Source of the DNA: Salinivibrio sharmensis | GTDB taxonomy: Bacteria; Pseudomonadota; Gammaproteobacteria; Enterobacterales; Vibrionaceae | Reading direction: 5' to 3' | NCBI RefSeq assembly: GCF_001995985.1 | Contig: NZ_MUFC01000014.1 | Coordinates: 1-64,000 of the forward strand | Length of the DNA stretch: 64,000 nucleotides | In this document: piece by piece, positions 20,148-30,057 of the stretch | How the letters are laid out: every line of letters begins with the position of its first letter | Position numbering within the stretch: position 1 is the first letter of the stretch | Notes under the pieces: generated by a model | Database searches by the model: none | Told to the model about the DNA's origin: nothing | The model's input: the letters and a program-made list of their open reading frames with translations, nothing else | Position numbers and translations under genes: made by a program

Positions 20148-22448
20148 ATGACGCTGACCTTTACATTGACTGCCGCACTGGCCGTGCTGTCGCTACCTTG
20201 GTGGCCAATATTACCGCCACTTTGGGTCTGCATCATGACAGTGATCGTCTTCTTTGTTGGGTGGAAAAGACGTTGGTGGTGGCTTGCTGGAAGCGCGTTA
20301 GGGCTCACTTGGGCTGTATTGTCCGCAAACTTGTATCAAGCCGACGTGATCCACGTCATTTCACACCAAGAGGATACTACAATCAGTGGGAAAGTGGGCA
20401 CCCTTTTCAGCGCAAAAAAGGGAGCGCAAGCGATTATTTTTGACGTTGATAAAATTAATCACACAAGATTGCCGCCTTTTCGCTCAGCCCGAGTGCGTGT
20501 TTATTGGCAATCTCCCCCGTATCCTAAGCAAGGCGAGCGTTGGCAGTTGGTGGTGACGTTTAAGCCGCCTTATGGGCGATTAAACGAGGCAGGTTTTGAT
20601 GCTGAAAAATACTACGTTGCACGGCGAGTAAATGCCAAAGCTCGGCTCAAAGAAGCAACGCGGTTAACCGAGCAGGTGAGTTGGCGTCAGCAATTACTTG
20701 ATAAACTCAGCCCCGTTTTGTCGCCGCTTTCCTTTGGGCCGCACCTTTTGGCATTGAGCCTTGGCGAGCGCGAGTGGCTAACTCCAGCGCACTGGAACAC
20801 CCTGACGCACAGTGGTTTAGCCCATTTGATGGCCATTTCAGGGTTGCATATTGGTTTGGCCTACGGAATAGGGTGGCAAATCGGCCGTTGGGCGCGTGTC
20901 TTTCTCCCGGAACGACGCCTATTTCTATGGCTGCCCTTGTACGTTGCGGTAGGAGTAGCGGCACTCTATGCGGCATTAGCCGGGTTTGCATTGCCCACGC
21001 AACGCGCGCTCATTGCATTGATGCTGGTCTCGATCAGTAAGCGCTTGGGAGCGCGGATTTCGCCGCTCAATTTGTTGCAGCTAACCTTATTGCTGGTAGT
21101 GCTCCGCGATCCTTTTGCCGGTTTCTCAATGAGTTTTTGGCTCTCGTTTGCGGCCGTGGGAGCTTTATGTATGGCGCATTACACGCTGACTCACGCCGCT
21201 TCTGATGGTCGAAAACACACAAAGCCTTGGCTTCGTCCAATCAAGCAGCTTATTGGTATTCAACTGATTTTATTAGTGGGGATGCTCCCTTTGCAGTTGG
21301 GGTTGTTTGCCGGTATTAGCGGGGCCGCGACACCGGTTAATTTAATCGCGGTCCCTTGGGTTGGAATCGTGACTGTTCCCTTGGTTTTCCTTGGGTTGTT
21401 AACGACGAGTTTATCGTTTTCAGGTCTGAGTCAAGCGGTCTGGGATGGGGCCAGTACCAGCCTCAAGCCGGTTATGGCACTGGCAGAGTATGCCACTGAA
21501 ACTTGGTTACCTGCACCGGCTTCCGCTTTTGGGTGGGCATTTGCTGCAATGGTTCTTATCTGGGGGTTGTACGGCTGGCGTTGGCATCGTTTAAGTTGGG
21601 TGACGATCGCATTGTTGATTGTTGTGGTGGCGTGGCGTGAGCCTGAACAAGGACACTGGCAACTTGATGTGTTGGACGTCGGGCATGGTTTGGCGGTTTT
21701 GATCAGTAAGAATAACCGCGCGGTGCTCTATGACACAGGCAACCGCTGGCAGGTGGGTGGCATTGCGCAAGCGGTGATCGCGCCGATTCTGACACATCGG
21801 CAAATCAGGCAGCTAGATGGCCTCATTCTCAGTCATGGCGACAGTGATCATGATGGTGGGGCGAAGTATATGTCTGACACCTATTCACCACAGTGGCGCC
21901 GCGCCAGTGAGCGTCGCGTTGGGTATCAAGCCTGTGTGGCCGGCGAGCGTTGGCGCTGGCAAGGGCTCACCTTTTCGGTACTCTGGCCCCCGGCACAAAA
22001 GCCGCGTGCTGATAATGATGATTCCTGTGTGATCCGAGTGTCTGGCGATGGGCGTAGCGTGTTGCTCACAGGCGATATAGAAGCCAGTGGAGAGGCTGAT
22101 TTGTTGGCGTCTCTGACCGATAAACGGGCGCTTGATAGTGACATTCTCTTAGTGCCCCACCATGGTAGTGCGTCTTCGTCTTCCTCGGCGTTTATTCGCG
22201 CCGTTGAACCCATTTGGGGCGTGGCGTCAACCGGGCTTCTTAATCCATGGCAGCTTCCTTCACAAGACGTGAAGTTGGCGTATCAAAACGCCGGTATTAT
22301 CTGGCTTGATACCGCCGCGAATGGCCAAGTGCGTTGGCAAGATGTTGGCTCTGGTTGGCAGTTAACACGTTGGCGGCAGAACCGCAGCGATTATTGGTAT
22401 CGTCAGATGTTTAAACGTCGGCCAGTATATTTGGACGCAGACTTGTAA
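20148..22448 (+). CDS. comEC: DNA internalization channel ComEC/Rec2
   Basis: A 766-residue polytopic protein expected to carry single-stranded DNA across the inner membrane in natural transformation. The N-terminal DUF4131 domain and the competence core (HWNTLTHSGLAHLMAISGLH) are visible. A C-terminal metallo-beta-lactamase-like domain follows, with DVLDVGHGLAVLI, an LSHGDSDHDGG metal motif and VPHHGS. ATG 20148 was preferred over an upstream ATG at 20055 that would overlap the DUF2062 gene. Its upstream position relative to msbA matches the E. coli ycaI-msbA-lpxK order. Confidence 0.93.
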   Translation: MTLTFTLTAALAVLSLPWWPILPPLWVCIMTVIVFFVGWKRRWWWLAGSALGLTWAVLSANLYQADVIHVISHQEDTTISGKVGTLFSAKKGAQAIIFDVDKINHTRLPPFRSARVRVYWQSPPYPKQGERWQLVVTFKPPYGRLNEAGFDAEKYYVARRVNAKARLKEATRLTEQVSWRQQLLDKLSPVLSPLSFGPHLLALSLGEREWLTPAHWNTLTHSGLAHLMAISGLHIGLAYGIGWQIGRWARVFLPERRLFLWLPLYVAVGVAALYAALAGFALPTQRALIALMLVSISKRLGARISPLNLLQLTLLLVVLRDPFAGFSMSFWLSFAAVGALCMAHYTLTHAASDGRKHTKPWLRPIKQLIGIQLILLVGMLPLQLGLFAGISGAATPVNLIAVPWVGIVTVPLVFLGLLTTSLSFSGLSQAVWDGASTSLKPVMALAEYATETWLPAPASAFGWAFAAMVLIWGLYGWRWHRLSWVTIALLIVVVAWREPEQGHWQLDVLDVGHGLAVLISKNNRAVLYDTGNRWQVGGIAQAVIAPILTHRQIRQLDGLILSHGDSDHDGGAKYMSDTYSPQWRRASERRVGYQACVAGERWRWQGLTFSVLWPPAQKPRADNDDSCVIRVSGDGRSVLLTGDIEASGEADLLASLTDKRALDSDILLVPHHGSASSSSSAFIRAVEPIWGVASTGLLNPWQLPSQDVKLAYQNAGIIWLDTAANGQVRWQDVGSGWQLTRWRQNRSDYWYRQMFKRRPVYLDADL

Positions 22449-22491
22449 AAGAGTAGAATGCCCGTCTGTTTTACACATCTAAACGATTTTA

Positions 22492-24246
22492 ATGAGCGAA
22501 TATCACGATAAAACGACCTGGCAGACGTTTAAGCAGCTTTGGCCCTACATTGCCAACTATAAAGTAGGGCTCATTGTTGCCATTATTGCGTTGGTGATTA
22601 ATGCCGCCAGTGACACCCTGATGCTCTCAATGCTGAAGCCTTTGCTTGATCAAGGCTTTACCTATGATGATGTCAAAGGCGATTTCCTCAAGTGGATGCC
22701 TGTCTATTTAGTCGCACTCATGGTGATACGTGGCTTGTCGAGCTTTGTGTCCGCTTATTGCTTATCTTGGGTGTCGGGCCATGTGGTGATGACCATGCGC
22801 CGCCGCATGTTCAATCACTTTATGAAAATGCCCGTCAGCTTTTTCGATCAAGAGTCGTCGGGGGCACTGCTTTCGCGAATTACCTATGACTCAGAACAAG
22901 TCGCGTCAGCGACCAGTAGCGCCTTGGTCAGCTTGGTGCGAGAGGGCGCGTCTATTATCGGATTGATGGCACTGATGTTTTGGTCAAGTTGGCAGCTTTC
23001 CGCCATTCTTCTGGTGATTGCGCCGGTGGTCGCGATTTCTATCCGCATCGTATCTAAGCGCTTCCGTCGCATTTCTTCCAATATGCAAGATGCAATGGGG
23101 TCGGTGACAAGCTCCGCCGAGCAAATGCTTAAAGGACACAAAGTGGTGCTTAGTTACGGTGGGCAAGACGTTGAAAAGACACGTTTTGAGAAAGTCAGTA
23201 ACCGTATGCGTCAGCAGACCATGAAGCTGGTGTCCGCACAAGCGATTGCCAACCCAGTGATCCAGTTGATTGCGTCAATGGCATTGGTGGTGGTGTTGAT
23301 TTTGGCCAACACCGAGGCGATCCGCTCTGAGCTGACCGCAGGTACCTTTGCGGTAGTATTTGGTGCCATGTTCGGTCTGATGCGGCCACTTAAATCCTTG
23401 ACCAACGTTACCTCGCAATTCCAACGCGGGATGGCGGCCTGCCACAGCTTGTTTAACTTGATGGAGCTTGAGACCGAGAAAGACACCGGGACGCACGAGG
23501 TAGAGCAGGTCAATGGCGATATTAAGGTCGAGGATGTGGTCTTCACCTATCCCACTCGAGATGCGCCCGCGCTAAACCATGTCAGCTTCGAGCTCCCCGC
23601 GGGTCAAACCCTGGCCCTGGTGGGACGCTCAGGGTCAGGAAAAAGCACCATTGCTAATCTGTTAACCCGTTTTTATGAACTAGACAGTGGCGTGATTACG
23701 CTTGATGGCGTACCGATTGAGGACTATACCCTGGGTAATTTGCGTCAGCATGTCGCAGTGGTGTCGCAAAACGTTCATCTGTTTAATGACACGGTGGCGA
23801 ATAACATCGCGTATGCCGCAGAAGATAAATACAGCCGTGAGCAAATAGAGCATGCCGCGAAGCTTGCCTATGCCGATGATTTTATCCGCGGGCTCGATCA
23901 TGGCTATGACACCATGATTGGTGAAAACGGAGTGAGCTTGTCAGGCGGACAGCGTCAACGCTTGGCCATTGCGCGCGCCTTGCTGCGTAACGCGCCAGTT
24001 TTGATCCTGGATGAAGCAACGTCGGCACTGGATACCGAGTCTGAGCGTGCGATTCAGGCGGCGCTGGATGAGCTGCAAAAAGACCGTACGGTGTTGGTGA
24101 TTGCACACCGGCTGTCGACCATTGAAGATGCCGATCAGATTCTGGTTGTCGACGAAGGTGAAATTGTCGAACGAGGTAGTCATCAAGCACTACTTGAACG
24201 TGATGGCGCTTATGCACAACTTCACCGTATTCAGTTTGGTGACTGA
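22492..24246 (+). CDS. msbA: Lipid A flippase MsbA
   Basis: A 584-residue half-transporter that flips core-lipid A across the inner membrane. It has a six-helix transmembrane domain in residues 20-310. The ATPase domain shows Walker [10 protein letters not shown], signature LSGGQRQR and Walker [13 protein letters not shown]. It starts 43 bases after comEC. The next gene, lpxK, begins 2 bases after its stop, as in enterobacteria. Confidence 0.97.
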   Translation: MSEYHDKTTWQTFKQLWPYIANYKVGLIVAIIALVINAASDTLMLSMLKPLLDQGFTYDDVKGDFLKWMPVYLVALMVIRGLSSFVSAYCLSWVSGHVVMTMRRRMFNHFMKMPVSFFDQESSGALLSRITYDSEQVASATSSALVSLVREGASIIGLMALMFWSSWQLSAILLVIAPVVAISIRIVSKRFRRISSNMQDAMGSVTSSAEQMLKGHKVVLSYGGQDVEKTRFEKVSNRMRQQTMKLVSAQAIANPVIQLIASMALVVVLILANTEAIRSELTAGTFAVVFGAMFGLMRPLKSLTNVTSQFQRGMAACHSLFNLMELETEKDTGTHEVEQVNGDIKVEDVVFTYPTRDAPALNHVSFELPAGQTLALVGRSGSGKSTIANLLTRFYELDSGVITLDGVPIEDYTLGNLRQHVAVVSQNVHLFNDTVANNIAYAAEDKYSREQIEHAAKLAYADDFIRGLDHGYDTMIGENGVSLSGGQRQRLAIARALLRNAPVLILDEATSALDTESERAIQAALDELQKDRTVLVIAHRLSTIEDADQILVVDEGEIVERGSHQALLERDGAYAQLHRIQFGD

Positions 24247-24248
24247 GT

Positions 24249-25244
24249 ATGTTAGAGCAACTGTGGTTTGGTCATCAACGCCCGCTATGGTCGGTATTAT
24301 TAAGGCCGCTTAGTGCGTTGTTTGGCATGATTGTACGCCATCGTCGTCGCCAGTTTTTACGCGGCAAAACACAGTGCTATTCAGCACCTGTGCCGGTTAT
24401 CGTGGTGGGGAACATCATGATTGGCGGCAATGGCAAAACCCCGTTTGTGATTTGGTTGGTGGAACACCTAAAAGCGCATGGCTACCGACCAGGGGTGGTA
24501 TCACGCGGCTATGGCGGGAAATCTGAGCAGTATCCACTATTACTCAGCCAAACCACGCCTCCGCGTACGGCGGGAGACGAGCCAGTATTAATTGCGCGTC
24601 GCACTCAGGTGCCGGTTTGTGTTGACCCCAATCGCAGCGAGGCGGTTAAGCGCGTCCTCCAAGAAGATGTAGATATCGTGGTCACGGATGATGGCCTGCA
24701 GCATTATCGGCTGGATAGAGACATCGAAATCGTGATCATTGATGGCCAGCGTCGGTTTGGTAACGGTCACTACCTGCCCCTGGGACCGTTGCGCGAATCA
24801 CTCGATAGGCTTGAGAGCGTCGATATATTGGTCACCAATGGCGGCACGCCACAAGGCCAAGAGTGGGGGATGCATCTGGTGCCCGGCTTGGCGGTTAACC
24901 TACGCACGGGACAACGCTGTCAAGCTTCAATGCTACCGCAAGTGGTGGCGGTAGCAGGGATTGGCCATCCACCACGTTTTTTTAATACCTTACAACAAAT
25001 GGGCGTGACACCTGTTCATAGCCAAGGAATTAACGATCATCAAACCCTCAACGCCGACGAGCTGGACAGCTTGAGCAAGAAGGGGCAACATTTGCTGATG
25101 ACAGAAAAAGATGCGGTAAAATACCAAGGGATCGCCCAAGATAACTGGTGGTATTTGCCGGTAGAGGCGCGGCTGCCTGACGAGGCGGCTCAGGCCGTAT
25201 TGACTAAGATCGAACGTTTGCACACAAACGCGAATAAAGAATAA
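24249..25244 (+). CDS. lpxK: Tetraacyldisaccharide 4'-kinase LpxK
   Basis: A 331-residue kinase that adds the 4'-phosphate to the lipid A precursor. The family P-loop is in VVGNIMIGGNGKTPFV at about residues 50-65. VVSRGYGGKS, DDGLQHYRLDRDIEIV and VTNGG follow in the expected order. It forms an operon with msbA upstream (2-base gap) and ycaR-kdsB downstream. Confidence 0.96.
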   Translation: MLEQLWFGHQRPLWSVLLRPLSALFGMIVRHRRRQFLRGKTQCYSAPVPVIVVGNIMIGGNGKTPFVIWLVEHLKAHGYRPGVVSRGYGGKSEQYPLLLSQTTPPRTAGDEPVLIARRTQVPVCVDPNRSEAVKRVLQEDVDIVVTDDGLQHYRLDRDIEIVIIDGQRRFGNGHYLPLGPLRESLDRLESVDILVTNGGTPQGQEWGMHLVPGLAVNLRTGQRCQASMLPQVVAVAGIGHPPRFFNTLQQMGVTPVHSQGINDHQTLNADELDSLSKKGQHLLMTEKDAVKYQGIAQDNWWYLPVEARLPDEAAQAVLTKIERLHTNANKE

Positions 25245-25253
25245 AGGAACGCT

Positions 25254-25436
25254 ATGGATCACCGCCTGCTTGAAATTGTTGCCTGCCCATCATGCCAGGG
25301 AAAACTCTATTATCAACGAGACAACAATGAGTTAGTTTGTAAGTTTGATCGTGTTGCCTATCCGATCATTGATGGTATCCCCGTGCTGCTTGAATCAGAA
25401 GCTCGCGATATGTCACTGGAAGAGGTCCAGGGATGA
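25254..25436 (+). CDS. ycaR: Trm112/YcaR-family small protein
   Basis: A 60-residue member of the UPF0434/Trm112 family, beginning [20 protein letters not shown]. It keeps CPxC but the second zinc-ligand pair is incomplete ([20 protein letters not shown]). It is always found between lpxK and kdsB in this gene order; its role is unknown. The stop overlaps the kdsB start. Confidence 0.92.
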   Translation: MDHRLLEIVACPSCQGKLYYQRDNNELVCKFDRVAYPIIDGIPVLLESEARDMSLEEVQG

Positions 25437-26200
25437 GCCCGTTTTATGTGGTGATCCCGGCGCGGTTTGGCTCAAGCCGCTTGCCGGGTAAACCGTTAGC
25501 TGATATCGCCGGTAAGCCGATGATCCAACATGTATACGAGCGCGCTCAAGCGGCCGGTGCCAGTCAGGTGATTGTTGCCACCGACGACCAGCGTATTGAA
25601 GCGGCGGTCAGAGCCTTTGGTGGAGAGGTGTGTTTAACACGTGCCGACCACGAATCGGGCACTGAGCGCTTAGCGGAAGTGGTCGAACGTTATAAGTTTG
25701 CCGATGACGATATCATCGTCAATGTGCAAGGCGATGAACCGCTGATCCCCTCTGCGGTAATTGGTCAAGTGGCGGAGAACCTCAGCCAAAATGACCAGGC
25801 ACCGATGGCCACTTTGGCGGTTGCGATTGATGACAAAGAGCAGGTATTTAACCCGAATGTGGTGAAGGTAGTAACGGATCAAAAAGGGTTTGCCCTGTAT
25901 TTTAGCCGCGCCACCATCCCTTGGGACCGCGATCATTTTGAGGCCGAATCACCTGATATTCCGCAGGCGTTACTGCGCCATATTGGTATTTACGGCTATC
26001 GTGCAGGATTTATCAGCCGTTACATCCACTGGGCGCCGAGCCCGTTGGAAAAGATTGAATCATTGGAACAACTGCGTGTGCTATGGCATGGCGAGAAGAT
26101 CCATGTGGCAGTTGCCACACAGACCCCGCCGCATGGCGTCGATACCCAAGCGGACTTAGAGGCAGTACGCGCCTGTTTAGCCGCAGATAGCGACGCATAG
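25433..26200 (+). CDS. kdsB: CMP-KDO synthetase KdsB
   Basis: A 255-residue cytidylyltransferase that activates KDO for lipopolysaccharide inner core. Motifs are [17 protein letters not shown] at the N-terminus, then [19 protein letters not shown] and [16 protein letters not shown] overlaps the ycaR stop (ATGA). A strong terminator follows, ending the comEC-msbA-lpxK-ycaR-kdsB run. Confidence 0.97.
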   Translation: MSPFYVVIPARFGSSRLPGKPLADIAGKPMIQHVYERAQAAGASQVIVATDDQRIEAAVRAFGGEVCLTRADHESGTERLAEVVERYKFADDDIIVNVQGDEPLIPSAVIGQVAENLSQNDQAPMATLAVAIDDKEQVFNPNVVKVVTDQKGFALYFSRATIPWDRDHFEAESPDIPQALLRHIGIYGYRAGFISRYIHWAPSPLEKIESLEQLRVLWHGEKIHVAVATQTPPHGVDTQADLEAVRACLAADSDA

Positions 26201-26233
26201 GCGCGGTTTTACGCCTACTGCAATGGTAATAAC

Positions 26234-26261
26234 AAAGCCGCGAATCAATCGCGGCTTTTTT
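26234..26261. terminator. Terminator between kdsB and elyC
   Basis: AAAGCCGCGA and TCGCGGCTTT form a 10-bp stem with further T on the plus strand. The genes converge, so it may serve both. Confidence 0.92.
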
Positions 26262-26285
26262 GGTGGTTGATGCGCTTTGGGGATC

Positions 26286-27059
26286 TTAATTGGCCGGTTG
26301 CGCGATAAAATCGCGCAGCCTCTGCCATGCTTGCCCCAAGCGCTCGTGCCAATATCGCTCGAACTGCTCTAGATATTGTGCACGCGGGCCGTACTTTATC
26401 CATGGCTGCTTGATTTGCTTTTGCGCCATGAAGTTAGTGGGAGCTGGGATGGGGTTGAGACCGGCGCTTTGAAACTCATAGACGGCACGGTCCATATGTG
26501 CCGCCGAAGTGACGAGCACCAGGTTGCTGCTGCCAACAACGGACGCGGCTTGATAGGCTTCCTCCCACGTATCCTTGGCGGTTTCAAGCAACAGGATACT
26601 GTTTTTATTGACACCCAACGCCATTGCGACTCGTGCCAACATACGCGCATGGCTGACTTCATAACCATGGTCATAACCTGACAAAATCAGCTTGGAGGTG
26701 GGGTACATACGGTGAATACGGATGCCCTCTGCGAGGCGCATTAACGCCGCACGAGAAAGCTCAGAGGTTGGGGGTATGGCGTCATCTACCACATGACTGT
26801 TGCCCAGTACCATTACAAAGTCTACCGGCTTTTCCGTGGGGAGAAACGCGGTGTATTGACGCTCAAGTGGACGAAGGAGCCCAGAGGCGACCGGTTGAAA
26901 CGAAGTGAGAAAAATCCCAGCAAACGCAACGAAGATAACAAAAGATGCCAGCCTTTTACGCTGAGAGAACCAAAGCAGGCATAGCCCGAAAAGACCCAAC
27001 AACAACAGCGCGGGCAAGGGCATTATCAAGGTTGAGATAAGTTTTTTTAATTCAAACAT
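26286..27059 (-). CDS. elyC: Envelope biogenesis factor ElyC (DUF218)
   Basis: A 257-residue inner-membrane protein. Two N-terminal hydrophobic segments lie in residues 12-55 and a DUF218 domain follows (VDFVMVLGNSHVVDD, KLILSGYDHGYEVSHA, TSAAHMDRAVYEF). ElyC (YcbC) affects peptidoglycan and undecaprenyl-phosphate carrier metabolism in E. coli. As in E. coli it is divergent from cmoM-mukFEB. Confidence 0.9.
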   Translation of the reverse strand: MFELKKLISTLIMPLPALLLLGLFGLCLLWFSQRKRLASFVIFVAFAGIFLTSFQPVASGLLRPLERQYTAFLPTEKPVDFVMVLGNSHVVDDAIPPTSELSRAALMRLAEGIRIHRMYPTSKLILSGYDHGYEVSHARMLARVAMALGVNKNSILLLETAKDTWEEAYQAASVVGSSNLVLVTSAAHMDRAVYEFQSAGLNPIPAPTNFMAQKQIKQPWIKYGPRAQYLEQFERYWHERLGQAWQRLRDFIAQPAN

Positions 27060-27138
27060 GCAATGTCGCCCGAAATATAGTCAAACGAGGCACAAATAGT
27101 GCCATAAACCTTTATTAACGTAAGGCTTGTGACAGAAT

Positions 27139-27984
27139 ATGCCTTTCTACCACTCAATGATAACGAATGCCATTGTGACTGAGGATAAAAATTTCGACGA
27201 CATTGCCCACAAATTTGTTAAAAACATTTATGGATCGGGCAAAGGCGAAATCCGCCAAGCGGTAGTTTGGCACGACATCGAGCAGATCCTGCAATGTTTT
27301 CCACCAGAGCAGACGCTGCATATTTTGGATGCCGGCGGTGGCGTTGCTCCTCTGTCTCGGCATTTGGCTGCGCGTGGTCACAGGGTCACTTTATGTGATC
27401 TTTCTTCGCAAATGCTCGACTTAGCCCGTCAGGAGATTGAACAACAGGGCTTACTTGCGCAGTATCAGCTGGTTCATTCGTCGGTGCAGACAGTTGGCGA
27501 TCATTTGACCGATATGCCGGATGTGATTTTATTCCATGCGGTATTGGAGTGGACTGCCGAACCGGAGCTGGTGTTGAAAGACTTGCTCAAGCACTTGCGG
27601 CCGGGTGGGATGGCGTCAGTCATGTTTTATAACCAAACCGGGTTGCTATTTAAGAACCTTGTCTGCGGTAACTTGACGCATGTTGAAGAGGGGATGCCGC
27701 ACCGCAAGCGGTTTAAGCTTCAGCCACCGAAAGGCTTGCAACCGGAAAGCGTGTATCGATGGATGCAAGACAGTGACATTACCCTCAAAGGTAAAACAGG
27801 CGTGCGCACCTTTCACGATTATATGCGTGATACCAATATTGGTGATTTTACCTTTGAGCAAGTTATTGCATTAGAGCAGCAGCTTTGCCGCCAAGAGCCG
27901 TTTGTGTCTCTTGGGCGATATATTCATGTCTGGGGCCAACATCATGCCCCAAGCAATCAAGATGAAAACAAGGACAACGGATGA
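27139..27984 (+). CDS. cmoM: tRNA 5-carboxymethoxyuridine methyltransferase CmoM
   Basis: A protein of up to 281 residues, class I SAM-dependent. It carries [20 protein letters not shown] near the N-terminus and [19 protein letters not shown] as the SAM motif. [20 protein letters not shown] and [14 protein letters not shown] follow. It methylates the carboxyl of cmo5U34 in certain tRNAs. Homology begins about 12 residues in; ATG 27139, ATG 27157 and GTG 27175 are all possible starts and none has an ideal ribosome-binding site. Its stop overlaps the mukF ATG by 4 bases. Confidence 0.93.
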   Translation: MPFYHSMITNAIVTEDKNFDDIAHKFVKNIYGSGKGEIRQAVVWHDIEQILQCFPPEQTLHILDAGGGVAPLSRHLAARGHRVTLCDLSSQMLDLARQEIEQQGLLAQYQLVHSSVQTVGDHLTDMPDVILFHAVLEWTAEPELVLKDLLKHLRPGGMASVMFYNQTGLLFKNLVCGNLTHVEEGMPHRKRFKLQPPKGLQPESVYRWMQDSDITLKGKTGVRTFHDYMRDTNIGDFTFEQVIALEQQLCRQEPFVSLGRYIHVWGQHHAPSNQDENKDNG

Positions 27985-29345
27985 GTGATCAGGCTCAGTC
28001 TTCCCAGTATTGGGCAGACGACGCTCAGACAGTACCTGAGTTGGTCAGTTGGGTGAAACAAAGTGGCTTGGGGTTAAACCTGCCGCCGGAGCGCTTGGCA
28101 TTTTTGCTAGCGATGGCGGTGATGAGCCAGGAACGATTAGAAGATGAGTTGAGTGAGCACGAGCTCGTGGACGTCTTTCGGTTGGTTAGCGAGCAGTTTA
28201 CGAGTGATGAAGGGGGCAGCCTTGGTAATGTTGCCTTCCGTGCCAATAATGCCATCAACGAGATGGTACAAGCGCGGCTGCTAAGCCGGTTCACCAGTGA
28301 AATGACTGATGGCGACAGCATTTATCGTCTCACCCCGTTGGCGTTGGGGATTGCAGATTATTATGCTCGTCACCGTGAGTATTCAACCTTAAAGCTTTCA
28401 GTGCAGCTATCCATGGTGGCCGATGAAATCGCCAAGGCGCGTCGCGCTGCCGAGCAAGATGGTGATGCCGCTTTTTGGCGCCATAATGTTTATGGCGTGT
28501 TGAAGTACTCAGTCGCAGAAATTTTTGACCGTATTGATCTTAACCAGCGGGTCATGGATGAGCAGCAGCAACAGGTAAAAGAAGACATTGCTGCGCTACT
28601 GACCCAAGATTGGCAAGCCGCAATCGCCAACTGTGAATACTTGCTCAACGAAACCTCGAGCACCTTGCAAGAGTTGCAAGAAACACTGCAAGCCGCAGGG
28701 GATGAACTTCAAAGCCAGCTTCTGGAGATTCAAGAAGTGGTTCGGGGCCGAGATGACCTCGATTTCGTTGATAGCATGGTATACAGCTTGCAAATGAAGC
28801 TGGATCGGATTGTGAACTGGGGACAGCAAGCCATCGACCTATGGATAGGCTACGACCGCCATGTGCATAAATTTATTCGTACCGCGATTGATATGGACAA
28901 AAACCGTGCATTCAGTCAGCGTCTGCGTCAATCGGTATCGGACTACCTTGATGCACCATGGTTTTTGACTTACGCCGATGCTGAGCGGCTGCGTGATACG
29001 CGCGATGAAGCGTTGGTATTGCGTGACGATGAAGTGACGGGGGAAATGCCAGAAGAAGTGGCATTTGAGCAGTTGAGTGTGGTCGACGACGGTCTATCAC
29101 ACAAAGTGTCCCAGATGCTTAACCGTCACCGAGAAACCGGACAAGCGATCGACTTAGGTCGTGTTCTGAAAGATTACTTAGCCGAGCATCCACAAGCTCG
29201 CCATTTTGATCTCGCGCGCTTAGTGATCAACCAAGCGGTCCGCATGGGCTACTCCCAATCTGATCTTAACGCGATTCAGCCTGATTGGCAGGCGATTAAC
29301 GACTTCGGAGCTAAGGTACAAGCGAATGTCATCGATAAATACTGA
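27981..29345 (+). CDS. mukF: Condensin kleisin subunit MukF
   Basis: A 454-residue kleisin of the MukBEF complex that compacts chromosomes. An N-terminal winged-helix dimerisation domain includes [21 protein letters not shown] long helical middle contains [19 protein letters not shown]. The C-terminal winged helix that binds the MukB head follows. ATG overlaps the cmoM stop and the end overlaps mukE by 20 bases. Confidence 0.97.
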   Translation: MSDQAQSSQYWADDAQTVPELVSWVKQSGLGLNLPPERLAFLLAMAVMSQERLEDELSEHELVDVFRLVSEQFTSDEGGSLGNVAFRANNAINEMVQARLLSRFTSEMTDGDSIYRLTPLALGIADYYARHREYSTLKLSVQLSMVADEIAKARRAAEQDGDAAFWRHNVYGVLKYSVAEIFDRIDLNQRVMDEQQQQVKEDIAALLTQDWQAAIANCEYLLNETSSTLQELQETLQAAGDELQSQLLEIQEVVRGRDDLDFVDSMVYSLQMKLDRIVNWGQQAIDLWIGYDRHVHKFIRTAIDMDKNRAFSQRLRQSVSDYLDAPWFLTYADAERLRDTRDEALVLRDDEVTGEMPEEVAFEQLSVVDDGLSHKVSQMLNRHRETGQAIDLGRVLKDYLAEHPQARHFDLARLVINQAVRMGYSQSDLNAIQPDWQAINDFGAKVQANVIDKY

Positions 29346-30057
29346 ACAGCCAATGCCAGAAGGGCTGGCCAAAGCCATTGCTAACCCTTTGTTCCCGGCG
29401 TTGGACAGTGCACTGCGTGCTGGCCGCCATATTGCCAGCGACGATCTGGATAACCACGCCTTGCTGATGGAATTTGAGCAAGAGCTTAATATTTTCTACC
29501 AGCGTTATAACGCTGAGCTCGTGCGTGCGCCAGAGGGCTTTTTCTATCTTCGTCCTCGCTCAACCAGTTTAATTCGGCGCAGCGTGTTGTCTGAGCTCGA
29601 TATGCTGGTTGGCAAAGTGCTTTGTTTTTTGTACTTAAGCCCAGAGCGCTTGGCACAAGAGGGGATCTTTACCACCCAAGAGCTCTTTGATGAGCTGCTG
29701 GCGTTGGCGGATGAGAAAAAACTGATGAAGTTGGTCACGCATCGTGCAACGGGCTCTGATCTTGACCGTGAAAAGCTTTTCGACAAAGTGAAAACCTCGC
29801 TGCGACGTTTGCGTCGTCTTGGGATGATTTTACCCATCGGTGAAGGAAGCAAATTCCGCGTCAGTGAAGCGACTTTCCGCTTTGGTGCCGATGTACGAAC
29901 CGGGGAAGATCCACAAGAAGCCCAGTTGCGTCTGATTCGTGACGGGGAAGCCGTGGTGCATAGCCAAGCGCATATTCAATCAAGCTTGCTTGATGACTAC
30001 TCGGATGAAGACGCAGACAATGCCGACAAAGAGACAACGGAGGAGCCGACAGTATGA
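29326..30057 (+). CDS. mukE: Condensin subunit MukE
   Basis: A 243-residue KITE-type protein with two winged-helix domains that bind MukF. The family run [19 protein letters not shown]-like segment is at residues 18-38 and [20 protein letters not shown] follows. The C-terminus is acidic. It overlaps mukF (20 bases) and mukB (4 bases), implying coupled translation at set ratios. Confidence 0.97.
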   Translation: MSSINTEQPMPEGLAKAIANPLFPALDSALRAGRHIASDDLDNHALLMEFEQELNIFYQRYNAELVRAPEGFFYLRPRSTSLIRRSVLSELDMLVGKVLCFLYLSPERLAQEGIFTTQELFDELLALADEKKLMKLVTHRATGSDLDREKLFDKVKTSLRRLRRLGMILPIGEGSKFRVSEATFRFGADVRTGEDPQEAQLRLIRDGEAVVHSQAHIQSSLLDDYSDEDADNADKETTEEPTV